Assembly (NCBI RefSeq): GCF_963259705.1
Contig: NC_081851.1
Location: 63,582,355-63,646,354 of the forward strand
Direction of reading: 5' to 3'
DNA length: 64,000 bases
Origin: Myotis daubentonii
Taxonomy: Eukaryota; Chordata; Mammalia; Chiroptera; Vespertilionidae
The notes beneath the pieces are model-generated. The model saw only the letters and a program-made list of their open reading frames with translations. It was not told where the DNA came from and ran no database searches. Positions 22,620-32,500 of this stretch are shown here, one piece after another; position 1 is the first letter of the stretch, and each line of letters begins with the position of its first letter. The position numbers and the translations under genes are program-made.

Positions 22620-22889
22620 CTAGAGGCCCAGCACACGAAATTGTGTGTGGGCAGGGTCCCTAAGCCTAGTCTGCGATCAGGGCCATCTTCGGCCTGCTAC
22701 CAGTCCCCGATCCTGCCCTGCCACCGCCACCACCACCAGCCACCCAGTTCCCCATTCGCCATCCAATGATTGGAGCCTGCAGGCCGCGGGGGAAGGACTG
22801 AGAGGTGGTCAGTGCACCTCATAGCAACTGGTCAAGTGATAGTTCCGGTCGTTACACCATTATGGTCCAAGGGCTTTTATAATATAGGA
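22620..22889 (-). mobile_element. Short HeliBat-type Helitron, 270 bp, nested in L1
   Basis: Left end CTAGAGGCCCAGCACACG preceded by A; right end TTTTATAATATAGGA followed by T. On the minus strand this is TCC...CTAG inserted between A and T with no duplication, as expected for a Helitron. The 3' hairpin (CACACGAAATTGTGTG) is imperfect. Confidence 0.92.
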
Positions 22890-23095
22890 TACTCTATGTT
22901 TTTCTTTCTCTCAATAAAATTGTTTTAAGGTTCATCCATGTTATTGTATGTATCAGTAGTTCATGCAGCAACATGCAACAACAACTTTTTTATTGCTAAG
23001 TCATATTTCATTATATTAGAATCCCATGATCTATGTATTCATTTGTTAATGGCAATTTGTTTTTTACCCTCCATATTATTTTTAAATTAGGTGAA
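22890..23095 (-). mobile_element. Old L1 fragment, right half
   Basis: TTCATCCATGTTATTG, CTAAGTCATATTTCATTATA and TGTATTCATTTGTTAATGG continue the antisense L1 text interrupted at 22620. Confidence 0.75.
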
Positions 23096-23475
23096 TATTT
23101 CATGATCAGCTACTAAATACAAGTCATTATTTCAGATGCATAAACTGCTTCAAATGTCTCAGTCAGGTAAAAGATTCATCATGACATCTTGTCTAAACAT
23201 AACCTTTACAAAAATTGTGCAGAGGGAAACAAGTTCCTCAGAATGTCATACTTCAAAATATGGAGAATGTCTATGAATATGGTGGCAGAACCAAGCTGTA
23301 TTTTATGAATGGACAATATAAGACCGCTGTCTATATAATTGATTTCTTTAAAACATGAGTAGGATGTGAGTGAATGAGTCAAGTAATGTTCAGGAAAAAG
23401 GTGATGTATAATCTAGCAAAAACCAATATATCACAATTGCTTCAATATGGAGGCTGTTTTCCCTTTTAAAGTGAC
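23096..23475. other. Unique sequence, nothing recognised
   Basis: AT-rich and featureless; precedes an L1 3' end. Confidence 0.45.
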
Positions 23476-23990
23476 CCAGTGATCCCCAAACACCAATCAG
23501 AAAGAATATATACAAACCTATGTTCATAGTGGCATTATTTATAATAGTCAAGATCTGGAAACGGCTCAAGTGACCATCAGTACATGAGTGGATAAAAAAG
23601 CTGTGGTATATTTACACAATGGAACACTAAGTGGCTATAAAAAAGAAAGATCTCTTATCCTTTGAGACAGCATGAATGGACCTGGAGATTATTATGCTGA
23701 GTGAAATAAGCCATTTAGAAAAAGAGAAATACCATATGATATCACTAATATGTGAAACCTAATGTACAAAATAAACTGATGAAAAAAATAGATCAGAGGC
23801 ATGGATACATAGAACAGACTGACAAATGACAGAGTGGGGGACTGGATAAAAGAAGATGAAGAGATTAGCCAAAGAATATATGCATAGCCCATGGACACAG
23901 ACAATAATGTGGTGAAGGCCAGGGGAGGGTGTCTGGGTAGAGGTGGAAAAGGGGAGGGGAGAGGGAACATCTGTAATAGTGTCAACATTT
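23476..23990 (+). mobile_element. L1 3' end (5'-truncated)
   Basis: Sense-strand L1 text: CCAATCAGAAAGAATATATA, AATAGTCAAGATCTGGAAAC, ATGAATGGACCTGGAGATTA, GTGAAATAAGCC, then a G-rich 3' UTR (GGGGAGGGGAGAGG) and the tail AACATCTGTAATAGTGTCAA. Closely related to the copies at 6394 and 39779, which suggests one young L1 lineage. No intact ORF2. Confidence 0.9.
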
Positions 23991-24586
23991 TTTTAAGTAC
24001 TATTACGTAATATTACTCTAAAGACACTTACTGTAGGAATCCAGTCTTTATTTCAATTGCCTGCTTAGTTTCATTTGGAAACACTTTTTTCTTAGCATGG
24101 CAAAGACCTATGTTTTGGTGGCTATGTAGGGCATAAAAATATACCATCTTGTCCATAGCCTCAGTCTGATGTGCCTTGCTTCTGCCTTGTTCCTCCTTCT
24201 CCCCTACCTATATGTGCCAGATCAGGCAAGGCGAGGGGCATGAGAAAGAATGAAGCAGTGAAGAGTCAAATCTCTTGACTCTGAGCCTCAAGAAGGTTGA
24301 GCCTATGTGTCTGTTTATCAGAAGTTTACCTCTCACCTTTCACCTTCCATGGAATCAAACACCCTTCTCTCTAAGGCAGCTGTGCATGTGTGTTTTATTT
24401 GTTTGGGTTTTGTTTTTTTGTTTTTCCTCCACAAGAATCACATAAGAGAAACCTAAGAGCTGTAGGGTAACCTGGACTTTACAGTCTACTGAGAGGTAAC
24501 ACAGAGCCATGCTCTCCTCTAAAACCTGGTGACAGGGAGGAAATATTTTTCTTCTGTGTTCTTCAGCTGGCAAATTAAATTACATA
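23991..24586. other. Unique sequence, nothing recognised
   Basis: No recognisable repeat or gene. The T-rich run at 24395-24430 is simple sequence. Confidence 0.45.
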
Positions 24587-24588
24587 TA

Positions 24589-25655
24589 CAGTCCTTGGGT
24601 TACATTGGACTCGGCATTTGTCGTTTCATGGTTACGTCGCCATCTCCCATTTATTTATAAAAAAAAAAAGTTCCGTCATTTCGACGTATGTACATATGTG
24701 CTTTATGTTTTTTATTATTTATTTACCACAAGTAAAGGTCAGGAATTGCCGGGGTCCAGCCCCAGCAGGTCCAGGGGTCCCCAAAGGTGTAGACGGAGTC
24801 GGCGAAGAAGGAAGGGCACGGAGACAGTGTTCAGTTGATCAGCAGCCTAGCCAGGATCTCCGGCCAGGATCTCCAGCCAAGTTCTGGTCTGGATCTCCAG
24901 AGAGGTTCTGCTTCGGAGCTCCAGCCAGGTTCTGTGGCCATGTTGTCTCGCTAGGTTCTCCAGCCAGGTTCAGTCACCAGGTTCTAGTCAGGTTCTCTTG
25001 CCATATTTCTGTAGTCAGGTTCAGTCCAGGATCTTTTGCCATGTTCTCTCCAGCGAAGTTCTTCTGACTGTAGGTTCTGTGTAGGTTCTGTGCCTAGGTT
25101 CTGAGTGTAGGTTCTGTGTTCTGAGTTCTGTCTCTTTCTGTCTTGTTACATCTGTATTTATACCAGTTGATTCAATCCTATCAATCTCTATTACAAAGGT
25201 TAGGGCGTTTCTTATCTCCATTCCAGGGAGTAAAGATTATGTAGCTTAAGCATGATTGTTCATAGTTAAAGTGATTAATTACCCACCTGGCACTTAGTTG
25301 AGGGGTTTTATTCCCTCCCTAACTTCAGGGGAAAATCCCTACCTGGGGATTCAACCTTTCTCGGAGAGGTGACCTTGGTTAAAACACAGCGCCAAGAAGG
25401 TGAGCAAACATATTAAGAACCATATGCCATATATGCCAGGTCCCTTGAAACAGCAAGGATGGACCGGCTCCCGGCAAAGGAATTGTTACCTTTCTTTTAT
25501 TTTTGTTTTTTTTTACTGTTTCACTTCATTACTGCTGCGTCTGTGCTCCATGTGAGTGACGTATGTGCTTATGTAGGTGGGTTCCGACTTATGGTGAAAA
25601 TCTCGTTATGTTGCACCGAAGGAATGGGTCTCTGACGTAACCTGAGGACCTACTG
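24589..25655. mobile_element. Tigger-like DNA transposon split by a solo LTR
   Basis: Left terminus CAGTCCTTGGGTTACATTGG, right terminus reading inward CAGTAGGTCCTCAGGTTACG, with TA on both outer sides (24587-24588, 25656-25657). TA duplication and CAG ends fit the Tc1/mariner-pogo (Tigger) group. Without the LTR the element is about 330 bp and has no transposase, so it is a non-autonomous copy. I cannot name the subfamily. Confidence 0.75.
24747..25477 (-). mobile_element. Solo LTR of an endogenous retrovirus, about 730 bp
   Basis: Reads TGCCGGGGTCCAGCCCC at the left and GGACCGGCTCCCGGCA at the right, which is TG...CA on the minus strand. AGGAAT lies directly before it (24741-24746) and, one base displaced, after it (25478-25483), suggesting a ~6-bp target duplication as in class II (beta-like) retroviruses. 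On the minus strand the R-U5 part is a purine-rich series of AACCTGACTGGA-like repeats. No gag, pol or env sequence is present. The same LTR family lies on the other strand at 51230. Confidence 0.85.
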
Positions 25656-25790
25656 TACACATACTGGGTGCCCGTAAGAATATGAGACCCAAGGTCATAT
25701 CAGGTAGTAGAGGCTTATATGCCATCCTGAGTTCTAAGGAATAGGTTTCAAAGGGGAAGACGGTAATTCACAGGATAATAAAAAGAGCAG

Positions 25791-26003
25791 CCTGGCAGGC
25801 ATGGCTCAGAGGTTGATTGTCAAACCATGAACCAGGTCAGTCATCGTACAATTCCCGGTCAGAGCACATGCCCAGATTGCAGCTTGATCCCCAGGGTGGG
25901 ATGTTCAGGAGGCAGCCAATCAATGATTCTCTGTCATCATTGATGTCTCCATCTCTCTCTCTCCTTCTCCCTTCTTCTCTGAAATTATATATATATATAG
26001 CTT
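25791..26003 (+). mobile_element. Older Ves-family SINE
   Basis: The head GGCATGGCTCAGAGGTTG with 'CAAACCATGAACCAGG' is the second Ves head type in this window. Flanks AAAGAGCAG (25782-25790) and AAAGAGCAGC (26004-26013) form the duplication. The tail ends in an ATATATATATA run. Confidence 0.85.
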
Positions 26004-26013
26004 AAAGAGCAGC

Positions 26014-27530
26014 TGTTTGGTAATTACATGGTTGCCCTGCTGTACAAATAAGTAAAAAATTTGTCTCTGGAAACAGCTCGCTCTCTCCGGGCCAGGACCT
26101 TTCTAAATTCTTTTAGGTAGTTAAGGTAGAGATAAAGGTTTTTACTGAATCTACTGGGTCTTGACTGCCTTCAATTCAAAATAGTCTACCCACCAGAGTG
26201 GCACATTTGGGGGAGACTTGTTCTGAATGAACCCCTTTTTTCCTCCCAAAGCTAAAAGGGCCTTTAAATCACATCATCCCTTACTTTGCAGTAATAACTT
26301 TCCCTTAGGTAGTTATTGTGCTTTGCATAAGGAAAGACTAATTACATTTACTCATGTGAATAACACACTATGTATGCCTTATTAACTAGCATACCCTAAT
26401 AAGTATGCAGAATGACTTGCTATGTATCAGAACAACTTTTTTTTTCCTTCTATTTAACTTCCAACCTTTTCTCTAATTATGTGCATTTACTTTTATCTTT
26501 ATAGTCTGTAACTCACATAGCATGGTTACCTGCTTACAATTTTTAAAAAGTAAAAATATTGGCAGACATGTAATAATAGCACACCCATACCATGTCCCTC
26601 AAGAGATCAACAGTTAAAATGCTGGTTTCTGGCATGTTTTTCTACTTAAAAAGAAGACACCTTTTCTATTTCACTGGGGAAATACCTATTTTTTGCTCAG
26701 CAATCTCTGGGTGCAGTGGAACCACGCCCCTGGCTAATTAGGCATTAATCTCAGGTAATGGCCCAGCCCAGCCTGCCCTGGACTCCATCACCCCACATCA
26801 GGAAGATTTAGTTAATTTTTTGGCAAGACTCATTCTGCTTCTTTTCTTGCTCTGCACCTTGTCAAATTGAAGAAACACAGTTTTCCCTTGATTGGATCTG
26901 CGCTGTGGGGAATGCCCTGATCCGCAGTCATGAGGATGGTTGAAGATACAAAGAAATGCAGACACAAAATACTGCTACTTTCACAGAAAATATCCTGTGG
27001 AGAAGTGGCATTGATTATTCCTGGGGACATTTTAAGAAAGCTTAATTATGGCTCTTGGAACATCTTTCCTTTTCATTCCATGTCGTACATGAATAGAAGT
27101 GAAAGATGCTTCTTTCACTTAGCAAACCCTATGTAAGAAACAGAAAGGACCGAATTATATAAATGTGATTCAGTAAAGATGATCAACTATACTGCTATGT
27201 AGCAACAAATACTTATTAACCACCTACTATGTGAAAAATGCATAATAAAATATAATCAATATGTCATTTTTGGTAGCCTGAATTTTCAAGTCAGCAGAGA
27301 GGCACATACTTGTATAACTATAATAAAAAGGAACCTAAGAAAGATGCTATAATAGAATCAAAACCATTCTATTGAATGTTGAATGCTGGATCCCCATGTA
27401 TCTGTCAAAATAACATTCACCAAAACAACTTATTGATACAAGGCTGAGTTCCTCTGCAGAGCTTTGGTGGTGTCTCCAAGTGGGGAAGGCAAGATTGAAA
27501 TTTACTGAGAATTGAATATTTGGCTTAATG
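26014..27530. other. Unique sequence, nothing recognised
   Basis: At 26700-26830 the sequence is GC-moderate and repeat-free (CCACGCCCCTGGCTAATTAG, AGGCATTAATCTCAGG), a candidate for constrained non-coding DNA. No exon is seen. A stretch at 27190-27240 weakly resembles an old LINE tail. Confidence 0.4.
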
Positions 27531-27542
27531 GAGGACTTTAAA

Positions 27543-27818
27543 ACTAGCCCTAGCCGGTTTGGCTCAGTGGATAAAGCATCGGCCTGTGGACGAAGGGTCC
27601 CGGGATCAATTCAAGTCAAGGGCACATGCCTTGGTGCAGGCTCCTCCCCAGCTCGGGCCCTGCTCAGGGCGAGTTCAGGAAGCAACCAATCGATGTGTTT
27701 CTCTCACATCAATGTTTCTGTCTTTCCCCCTTCTCTTCCACTCTCCCTAAAAATCAATGGAAAAATATCCTCGGGTGAGGATTAAAAAATAATGAATGAA
27801 TGGATGAATGAATGAATA
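27543..27818 (+). mobile_element. Ves-type SINE, variant with long tail
   Basis: The head GCCGGTTTGGCTCAGTGG is intact. The body carries a GGTGCAGGCTCCTCCCC variant, and the tail ends in GAATGAATGAA units. Perfect 11-bp duplication, AGGACTTTAAA, at 27532-27542 and 27819-27829. Confidence 0.92.
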
Positions 27819-28084
27819 AGGACTTTAAATGGGAGCAAGAGAGGAGGGAAGAGGGGATGGGAACTTGATAAGATTTGGGTAGGGATTATAATGTAAGTTT
27901 AGGGTTGGTGCAAAAAGCAAAGTGGCAAATTTTTAAGCAAGGGATTCATAGTATCTTTGGGCAAAAACTGTCTACTGATACTTTCCATTGAACACTTGTT
28001 GGATCTCTTAGAAAATTCCTTCCTGGAATAGGAAAGTCATTCTAATGAAGATAATGGAATAGTACCGTTATGTTAGTGTAGACC

Positions 28085-28268
28085 AGAATCTACAGACTGT
28101 ATCTGGGTGCCAAATTTAGCCCTGTGGGCAGAGCTGAGAAAGTTCTTTACATTTTAAGGGATTGTAAGAAAAAAAAAAAAAAAAGGATATGCAACAGAGA
28201 TCCTATGTTACCTGAAAATCCTACAATGTATACTACCAGCCACTTCACATTTGCCAACCCCTAATGCA
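28085..28268 (+). mobile_element. Old hAT-Charlie-like element
   Basis: TAGCCCTGTGGGCAG at the left and ACATTTGCCAACCCCTAATG at the right follow the same text as the element at 16855, with a 16-A run (28169-28184) inside. Confidence 0.6.
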
Positions 28269-28995
28269 GACAGTAAGTCTGGTGGATGGGGAGGTAATGT
28301 CACTTTCGGCCCCCAAGCATGGTGTTGGAGTACACTGTTTTGGTTCTCAATATTCAAATTCACTGCGGAGAAGAAAATGATGGACAGAAATTTGGGTTTG
28401 GCCTGGGCACTCTGAAAAAGAGATTGGCGATGAGGTAGGGTTGGGTCTATTAAAACAGCAAAAGGAATGACTCATGCAAAGGCAAATGTGGGGGGATACA
28501 GTCATTTTCTCTTTGTTCGTAATCACCACCTCACTTATTCAGATCCCGATTTTTAACAAGTGGTGTAATAAACAGGCCAGATCAGCTTTAGCCCTGCTTT
28601 GTGTGAGTCAATTTTGTAAGACAATAAAGAATAACAAGAACTGCACCATTAAAAATGTGGGACTTAGGGAAAACCACCCACACATATGTTACAGTTAGTT
28701 AGCAATGTCTATCATTTTTTTTCGTTTTGATTGCTCAAACACTGAACTCTAAACAAGTATGTTCCTTTAGGAAATCTTCCTGTTGTATTTTATTCTTATG
28801 AATAAGTATAAAACTAACTAGAATTGAATCATCGAATGGCCTATTTGGAATCTGTTAGAGGAGGTAGATTCACTTGATACAATGCAAGTTGCTAATTAAT
28901 GAAGTGATGCAAGTAAATCCCTACCATCATAAGTAACAATTCGTTTTGGATTGAGTAATATATAATACGTGAGTTCTTCATATGGTCCAGATAAA
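28269..28995. other. Unique sequence, nothing recognised
   Basis: No repeats until the (TA)n at 28998. Open frames of 60-74 codons lack any domain. Confidence 0.45.
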
Positions 28996-29049
28996 GATAT
29001 ATATATATATATTTAAAGATATAGATTTATTTACTTATTTATTTAAAGA

Positions 29050-29072
29050 TACACACACACACACACACACAT
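29050..29072. repeat. (CA)n microsatellite
   Basis: About 11 CA units, 9 bp from the Helitron start at 29082. Confidence 0.95.
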
Positions 29073-29081
29073 ACATAGATA

Positions 29082-30101
29082 CTAGAGGCCCGGTGCACAA
29101 AAATTTGTGCACTCGGGGGTGGGGGGCCCTCAGCCCAGCCTGTGCCCTCTCGCAGTCTGGGACCCCTCGGGAGATAACGACCTGCTGGCTTAGGTCGGCT
29201 CCTGGGTGGCAGAGGGCAGGCCCAATCCCTAGGTGCAGCCCTTGGTCAGGCTCAGAGCAGGGCTGATTGGGGAGTTGGGGCACCACTGCCTGTCATGCAC
29301 AGAGCTGGGCGGATCGGGAGGTTGCGATGCCACCCTCAGTCACGCTCAGGGTAGGGCCGATTGTGGGGTTGGGGCACTGCCCCCTGTCACACTCAAGGCA
29401 GGGTCGATGGGGAGGTTGCAGCACCACCCCCTGTCATGCACAGAGCAGGGCCAATCAGGGGGTTGGGGCGCTGCACCCTGTCACAGAGCAGGACCCATCA
29501 GGGGGGTTGGGGTTCCATACCCTTTCACGCACAGAGCAGGGTCGATCAGGGGGTTGGGGAGCCCCCCGTGTCATGCACAGAGCAGGGCCCATCAGGGGGT
29601 TGGGGAGCTCCCCCCTGTCACGCACAGAGCAGGGCCGATCAAGGGTTGAGGAGCTCCCCCCTGTCACTCACAGAGTAGGGCCAATAGGGGAGTTGGGGCA
29701 CTGCCCCCTGTCACACACAGAGCAGGGTGGATCAGGGGGTTGGGGCGCCGCATGCTGTCACACTCAGGGCAGGGCCGATGGGGAGGTTATGGCTCTACCC
29801 CGTCACACATAGAGCAGGGCCTGTGGGGGGTGGGGGGGGGGTTGGGGCACTGCACCCTGTCACACACAGAGCCGCAGGGCGATCAGGGGGTTGGGGAGCT
29901 CCCCCCTATCAGGCACAGAGCAGGGCTGATCAGGGGGTTGGGGCACCTTCCTCTGTCATGAACAGAGCAGGGCCGATAGAGAGGTTGTGGCCCCGCCCCC
30001 TGTCACACACAGAGCCACAGGGCAATCAGGGGGTTTGGCCACTGCCCCCTGTCACGCTGATCCCGGTGCTGGGAGGCATATTACCCTTTTACTATATAGG
30101 A
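29082..30101 (-). mobile_element. HeliBat-type Helitron with minisatellite, about 1.02 kb
   Basis: The minus-strand 3' end is CTAG/GGCC plus the hairpin GTGCACAAA/TTTGTGCAC, at 29082-29110. The 5' end TCCTATATAGTAAAAGGG sits at 30082-30101. The interior is almost wholly a ~46-bp tandem repeat. It abuts the next Helitron (30102) head to tail, and the pair forms a composite seen also at 41223 and 62478. No Rep/helicase is present. Frames of up to 181 codons here only translate the repeat. Confidence 0.9.
29200..30055. repeat. About 18 copies of a 46-47-bp minisatellite
   Basis: The unit consists of CAGAGCAGGGCCGATCAG, GGGGTTGGGG, then a variable 6-8 bp, then CCCCCTGTCACGCA. Successive AGAGCAGG starts are 46 and 47 bp apart (29533, 29579, 29626). 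Units differ by a few bases, so the array is not freshly homogenised. The count is by eye. Confidence 0.88.
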
Positions 30102-30737
30102 TAGAGGCCTGGTGCATAGGTGGGGGCTGGCTGGTTTGCCCTGAAGGGTGTCCTGGATCAGGGTGGGGGTCCCCACTGGGGTGCCTGGCCAGCCTGGATG
30201 AGGGGATGATGGCTGTTTGCAGCTGGTCACACCCCCTTCGGGGTGGGGGTCCCCACTGGGGTGCCTGGCCAGTCTGGGTGAGCGGCTGAGGGCTGTTTTC
30301 AGGCTGGTGGGTGACTGAAGCTCCCAACCGCTCCTTTTTTTCTTTTATTCTGGGCCAGCTTTAGCTCTTAGGCTTGGCTCCAGCTCCTAGGCCTCTGCTG
30401 CTGAAAGCAGGTATCTGGTTTGTTTGGGTTCTATAATCGAAACACTGTTTCAACTCCAGCTCTGAGATCCCGGCTGGCTGAAAGCAGGTTTCTGGGGTTT
30501 TGTTTAGCTTCTATATTTGTAACAATGTTTCAAACTGCAAGCTCAGAGGCTGGCAGCAGCAGGCGGGGAATGTTGGAGTCCTCTGTCACTGAAACAAGCA
30601 AGCCTCATGTTCGCTTCAAGCTGCCTGGCTGCCGGCCGCCATCTTGGCTGGCAGTTAATTTGCATATTGCCCTGATTAGCCAATGGGAAGGGTAGCAGAC
30701 GTACGGCTAATTACCATGTTTCTCTTTTATTAGATAG

Positions 30738-30739
<2 letters not shown>
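30102..30739 (-). mobile_element. HeliBat-type Helitron lacking the 3' hairpin
   Basis: On the minus strand it ends CATGCACCAGGCCTCTA-like (30102-30118 reads TAGAGGCCTGGTGCATAGG) without the left arm of the usual hairpin. It begins TCCTATCTAATAAAAGAG at 30721-30739. The 5' region contains ATATGCAAATTAAC, CCAAT and AAGATGGCGGC motifs. It is nearly identical in design to 41689-42481 and to the 3' half of 62478-63066. There is no coding capacity. Confidence 0.88.
30635..30683 (-). promoter_or_regulatory. YY1-like, octamer and CCAAT motif block in Helitron
   Basis: On the minus strand, AAGATGGCGGC (30635-30645) lies about 12 bp from ATGCAAAT (30658-30665), and ATTGGCTAAT follows at 30673-30683. 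These match published YY1, octamer and CCAAT consensus motifs. Activity is inferred only. Confidence 0.55.

Positions 30740-30740
<1 letters not shown>

Positions 30741-30786
<46 letters not shown>
30741..30786. repeat. (AT)n microsatellite
   Basis: About 23 AT units, squeezed between two Helitrons. Confidence 0.95.
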
Positions 30787-30788
<2 letters not shown>

Positions 30789-30793
30789 TATAA

Positions 30794-31303
30794 CTAAAGG
30801 CCCGGTGCACAAGATTTGTGCACTGAGGGGTGGGGGGGTGGGTCCCTCAACCTGACCACCCTTTCACAGTCTGGGTGCCCTCAGGGAATGTCTGCCTTCA
30901 GGCTTAGGCCTAAGTTAGCAGTCAGACATCGCTCTCACAGTCTGAGGCTCTCGCACTCCCAGGCTCTTGCAGTCCAGGACCCCTCGCTCCTTACAGCGCG
31001 CCTGCAGAGGAGGTGGGAGAGGCTCCTGACACTGTGGCTGTGCTCGCTGGACAGAAGCAGGGCTCACTGCTCCTTAGAGCTGCCTTGGAGGCGGGAGAGG
31101 CTCTCACCACCGCTGCTGCCCTTGCCAGCCTTGAGCTTGGCTCAGGGCTTCTGGCTAAGCAGTGCTCCCACTGTGGGAGTGCATTGACCACCAGGGGGCA
31201 TCTCCTACATTGAGCGTCTGCCCCCTGGTAGTCAGTGTGTATCATAGCGACCCGTCATTCCACTGTTTGGTCGATTTGTATATTGGCCTTTTATTATATA
31301 GGA
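30794..31303 (-). mobile_element. HeliBat-type Helitron, 510 bp
   Basis: Left end CTAAAGGCCCGGTGCACA (CTAG mutated to CTAA). Right end TTTTATTATATAGGA followed by T. The 3' hairpin is GTGCACAAG/ATTTGTGCAC. It contains the inverted pair of CTCF-like motifs at 31188-31231. The left flank is an A. Confidence 0.9.
31188..31231. promoter_or_regulatory. Inverted pair of CTCF-like motifs
   Basis: CCACCAGGGGGCA at 31188-31200 matches the published CTCF core consensus (CCASYAGRKGGCR). CTGCCCCCTGGTAG at 31218-31231 is its inverted partner with one change. Whether CTCF binds is not shown by the sequence. Confidence 0.6.
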
Positions 31304-31440
31304 TCTTTCTGTTCTTTGAAGCTATTACAGAGTAAGCATAGCTGAAGACTGGCATATCATTACATGTCATACAGAATGTGACCCTGGGGACAGAAACATG
31401 TAACATTCTCCTCCAGGTCCAGGTGAGATATACATGTCCT
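31304..31440. other. Unique sequence
   Basis: Nothing recognised between the Helitron and a T run. Confidence 0.4.
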
Positions 31441-31502
31441 AGAACTTTTTTTTTTTTTTTTTTAAATACTTTCTTGTTGAAAGTAGTACATAGGTTCTCT
31501 CT
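31441..31502 (-). mobile_element. L1 3'-tail stub, antisense
   Basis: A run of about 20 T (31446-31463) is followed by AATACTTTCTTGTTGAAAGT, the antisense of the bat-type L1 3' end. Very short and probably severely 5'-truncated. Confidence 0.55.
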
Positions 31503-31762
31503 TTTCCCTAGAATTTTTTGATCCACATTTCACCTCTGGCTTTTTGAACTTCACACTGATCCTAGGTCTCTGGATTTGTTTGTCAAAATAGCCAAATAGC
31601 AAACATGAGTATCATAAACTGATAAAGCTAATCTCCAGATAAAGCTATTCTCCAGAAACCAGTATTTAACTCTAATCATAAAGGTGATATCTTCAGATTC
31701 CTGAAGTAAAACTAAAACAGAAGAAAGGTGACTTTTTCCAACAGTGATAAAATAATGACAAA

Positions 31763-31834
31763 GAGATAGAGATAGAGATAGAGATAGAGATAGAGATAGA
31801 GATAGAGATAGAGATAGAGATAGAGATAGAGATA
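31763..31834. repeat. (GAGATA)n hexanucleotide microsatellite, about 12 units
   Basis: A perfect run of GAGATA units over about 72 bp. Its regularity suggests a high mutation rate. Confidence 0.97.
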
Positions 31835-32285
31835 AGAACCTGGATAAAGAAAAGGGTGAGTTTGGTTTATTTCTAAGACTTTGTCAATTTACTAAGTAGA
31901 ACATCTAGAGTTAAGCACAGTAAGGCAGGGATCATTCTTTTTCTTCCAGTAATCAGTACAGGCCCTCCATAATCCCTTTCCTCAGGCTCTGTGCTCTTGC
32001 CAATGTATATGAATTTCAACTGTGATTTCTCCACTAAGGATGTCCAATACTTATCATTCCCACTATAGTCAGCACAACCCCAGGCCTAAAGTGTACCCCA
32101 GGCGTGTGTGTGTTTACTAACTTATAACCTGGTATAAACCGTGCTTCCTGGGAACACAACATTTTGTTTACTTTCCTGGCTCTTAGTCTCTGAAGAACCA
32201 TCATAATACTTTGTGGAGGGAACTCACTTCATATTTCTAAGCTAATAATAATGGTAAGGACAAAAATTGTGTTCTGGGCCTTCGT
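31835..32285. other. Unique sequence, nothing recognised
   Basis: No repeat or exon-like frame. Confidence 0.45.
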
Positions 32286-32289
32286 GTCT

Positions 32290-32500
32290 GTGTAGAACTC
32301 TTCAACACACTTAACAAAGATTATTCCATGTCATCCTCCCCCAGCAACCTCTGAGGAAGGGAGTATTAGAATCCCTGTTTTACCAATGAGAGCATTGAGG
32401 CTTTGGAGGTGAGCGTGCCCAGTAAAGGTCGTGCGGAGAGGAGCTGAATTTTAAATGAGATGTGAATTTAATCTCACATCCTGCTGTTCTCAGGAGAACT
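32290..32500 (-). mobile_element. MIR SINE remnant, antisense
   Basis: TTATTCCATGTCATCC, AGAATCCCTGTTTTACCAAT then GAGAGCATTGAGGCTTTGGA is the reverse-complement MIR order. Confidence 0.65.

Noticed and set aside
24747..25477. Possible captured host gene in the purine-rich part of the LTR
   Set aside because: The same part occurs in the second LTR and consists of short repeats, with no long frame beyond 149 codons crossing the LTR edge.
29233..29812. Overlapping frames of up to 181 codons with repeated GPIRGLG-like units
   Set aside because: They are open only because the ~46-bp Helitron minisatellite lacks stops in several frames. Different frames give similar repetitive proteins, so this is not a gene.
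29082..31303. CRISPR-like array suggested by regular repeats
   Set aside because: Repeat units vary, have no unique spacers of constant length, and lie in a eukaryotic transposon. No cas genes; not a CRISPR.
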